DNA of 64,000 bases from Roseobacter sp. SK209-2-6 (lineage in GTDB: Bacteria; Pseudomonadota; Alphaproteobacteria; Rhodobacterales; Rhodobacteraceae), in contig NZ_AAYC01000010.1 of NCBI RefSeq assembly GCF_000169455.1, positions 1-64,000 on the forward strand. The letters run 5' to 3'. Positions within the stretch are counted from its first letter, which is position 1. Every line of letters begins with the position of its first letter. A program made the position numbers and the translations under genes. Under the pieces are notes generated by a model that saw only the letters and a program-made list of their open reading frames with translations, made no database searches and was not told the origin of the DNA. This document shows positions 62,603 to 64,000 of this stretch, piece after piece.

Positions 62603-64000
62603 GTGCCGCAGCAGGCAAGTACAGTTTCAAAGGTGTTAGACGGGCAGGCCGTCATGTGGCGCATGCTCTGGCTTGCGATGCTGAGTTTTGTCCTGATTGT
62701 CGCGCAAGCGATGATCGCACAGGCCCGCCCCGAGAGCCTGGCCCCCTTGGCGGACAAGGTGAGCCCGGCGGTTGTGAATATTACTACATCAACAGTGATC
62801 GAAGGGCGGACCGGCCCGCAGGGGATCGTACCCGAGGGCTCCCCCTTCGAAGAGTTCTTCCGCGAGTTTCAGGATCGCAACCGTGGTGAGGGGCGCCCGC
62901 AACGCTCTTCCGCGCTGGGGTCTGGTTTTGTCATCTCGGAAGATGGCTACATCGTTACCAACAACCATGTGATCGATAAGGCGGATGAGATCCAGATTGA
63001 GTTCTTTCCGGGAGAAGGTCAGCCGGGAGAGCTGCTGCCAGCCAAGGTGATCGGAACAGATCCCAATACGGATATTGCGCTTTTGAAAGTTGAAGCGCCG
63101 ATGCCGCTGAAATTTGTCAATTTTGGCGATAGCGACGTGATGCGTGTCGGCGACTGGGTCATGGCCGTGGGCAATCCCCTGGGGCAGGGTTTTTCTGTCT
63201 CCGCCGGTATTGTGTCCCAGCGCAACCGAGAACTTCAGGGCGCTTATGACGACTACATCCAGACCGACGCAGCCATCAACAGGGGCAATTCTGGCGGGCC
63301 GCTTTTCAATATGGATGGTGACGTGATTGGGGTGAACACTGCTATTCTGTCCCCCAACGGCGGGTCGATTGGCATCGGTTTTTCCATGGCTTCCAATGTG
63401 GTGACCAAGGTGGTCAACCAACTCAAGGAGTTTGGTGAAACCCGTCGGGGCTGGCTGGGTGTGCGTATCCAGGATGTGGACGAAGATGTGGCGGAGGCGA
63501 TTGGCCTGGAGGGCACCGAAGGTGTTCTGGTCAACGATGTTCCTGATGGTCCTGCCAAGGATGCTGGAATGCAGGCCGGTGATGTAATCCTGAGCTTCGA
63601 CGGCAAGGATGTGCCGGATACCCGCAGCCTTGTTCGCACCGTCGGCAATACCGAAGTTGGCAAAACCGTGCGTGTTGTTGTCTATCGTGAAGGCAAGACC
63701 GAAACGCTGAAGGTGACTCTTGGTCGCCGGGAAGAGGCAGAGCGTCAGGCCTCTGACGAACCCGAGAAATCAGAGACAGAGCCAACTGTGACCGAGAAGG
63801 AGATCCTGGGTCTCACCGTTGGTGTCCTCACAGATTCCGTTCGCACAGAGCTGAACCTTACCGACAAGATTGAGGGTCTGATCATTCTCTCGGTGGATGA
63901 AACCACTGAAGCCTGGGAGAAGGGCCTTAGGGCTGGTGATGTCATCACCGAAGCGGACCAGCAGAAGGTGAGCACCATCAGTGCATTGGAAACCCGTGTC
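62603..64000 (+). CDS. Do/DegP-like periplasmic serine protease (partial)
   Basis: An HtrA/Do family protease cut by the window edge (466 codons seen). It has a signal/anchor segment (M-W-R-M-L-W-L-A-M-L-S-F-V-L), the catalytic triad His in V-T-N-N-H-V-I, Asp in N-T-D-I-A-L-L-K-V and Ser in G-N-S-G-G-P-L-F, then PDZ1 (R-R-G-W-L-G-V-R-I) and the start of PDZ2. It degrades misfolded envelope proteins. The start is uncertain: GTG 62603 has the best ribosome site (AGGAGAGG), with ATGs at 62585 and 62654 as alternatives. It follows the hflKC genes. Confidence 0.93.
   Translation, partial: MPQQASTVSKVLDGQAVMWRMLWLAMLSFVLIVAQAMIAQARPESLAPLADKVSPAVVNITTSTVIEGRTGPQGIVPEGSPFEEFFREFQDRNRGEGRPQRSSALGSGFVISEDGYIVTNNHVIDKADEIQIEFFPGEGQPGELLPAKVIGTDPNTDIALLKVEAPMPLKFVNFGDSDVMRVGDWVMAVGNPLGQGFSVSAGIVSQRNRELQGAYDDYIQTDAAINRGNSGGPLFNMDGDVIGVNTAILSPNGGSIGIGFSMASNVVTKVVNQLKEFGETRRGWLGVRIQDVDEDVAEAIGLEGTEGVLVNDVPDGPAKDAGMQAGDVILSFDGKDVPDTRSLVRTVGNTEVGKTVRVVVYREGKTETLKVTLGRREEAERQASDEPEKSETEPTVTEKEILGLTVGVLTDSVRTELNLTDKIEGLIILSVDETTEAWEKGLRAGDVITEADQQKVSTISALETRV

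Overview
This 64 kb window is a chromosomal segment of an alphaproteobacterium, almost certainly a marine Rhodobacteraceae (roseobacter-group) species. The signs are a GcrA cell-cycle regulator, a PopZ-like (DUF2497) protein, a MeaB GTPase, DUF6280 and DUF2842 small proteins, a Co-type nitrile hydratase and the gor-hflK-hflC-DUF2065-Do protease order. Base composition is high GC and gene density is typical. No rRNA, tRNA, CRISPR, insertion sequence or prophage was recognised. The last gene (Do/DegP-like protease) runs off the right edge.

Layout. 0-5.8 kb: YghU-type GST, YHS protein, gcrA, an orphan ABC-2 permease, an MFS and an EamA transporter. 5.9-9 kb: arginine genes argD-argF, preceded by a 17-codon open frame with a good ribosome binding site and five consecutive Arg codons (putative arginine leader peptide), then an isochorismatase-fold hydrolase whose ribosome site lies inside the argF terminator. 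9-16 kb: PiT phosphate transporter with a Pho-box-like array, NUDIX, SDR, hrpB and meaB. 16-20 kb: rpmB, a copper-chaperone pair, a sirtuin, LMW-PTP and LysR. 20-24 kb: small secreted protein, tandem GC hairpins, an accessory protein with an IGHNGGPPLD-like motif, lepA, and a DksA/TraR-type gene behind an FNR-like box. 24-31 kb: PCMT-family protein, tolC, PopZ-like protein, cobQ, DUF6280, efp. 31-42 kb: ygfZ, TIGR04283-type glycosyltransferase, MsbA-like exporter, class V and class I/II aminotransferases, a strictosidine-synthase-like protein, a crotonase, a beta-hydroxyacid dehydrogenase and LysR. 42-54 kb: class I aldolase, DUF1992, pyrG, secG, nitrile hydratase operon, purA, a 755-residue acidic protein with conserved ends, thiN and EamA. 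54-64 kb: GFA protein, sdaA with a GST, rpiA, gor, hflKC and the Do protease.

Most content is core metabolism and housekeeping. The most noteworthy signals are the arginine-rich leader frame before argD-argF, the IGDNGGPPMD protein with its structured downstream region, the interlocked terminator/ribosome site at 8381-8423, the three-unit Pho-box-like array and the FNR-like box. All regulatory assignments come from reading motifs and are inference.
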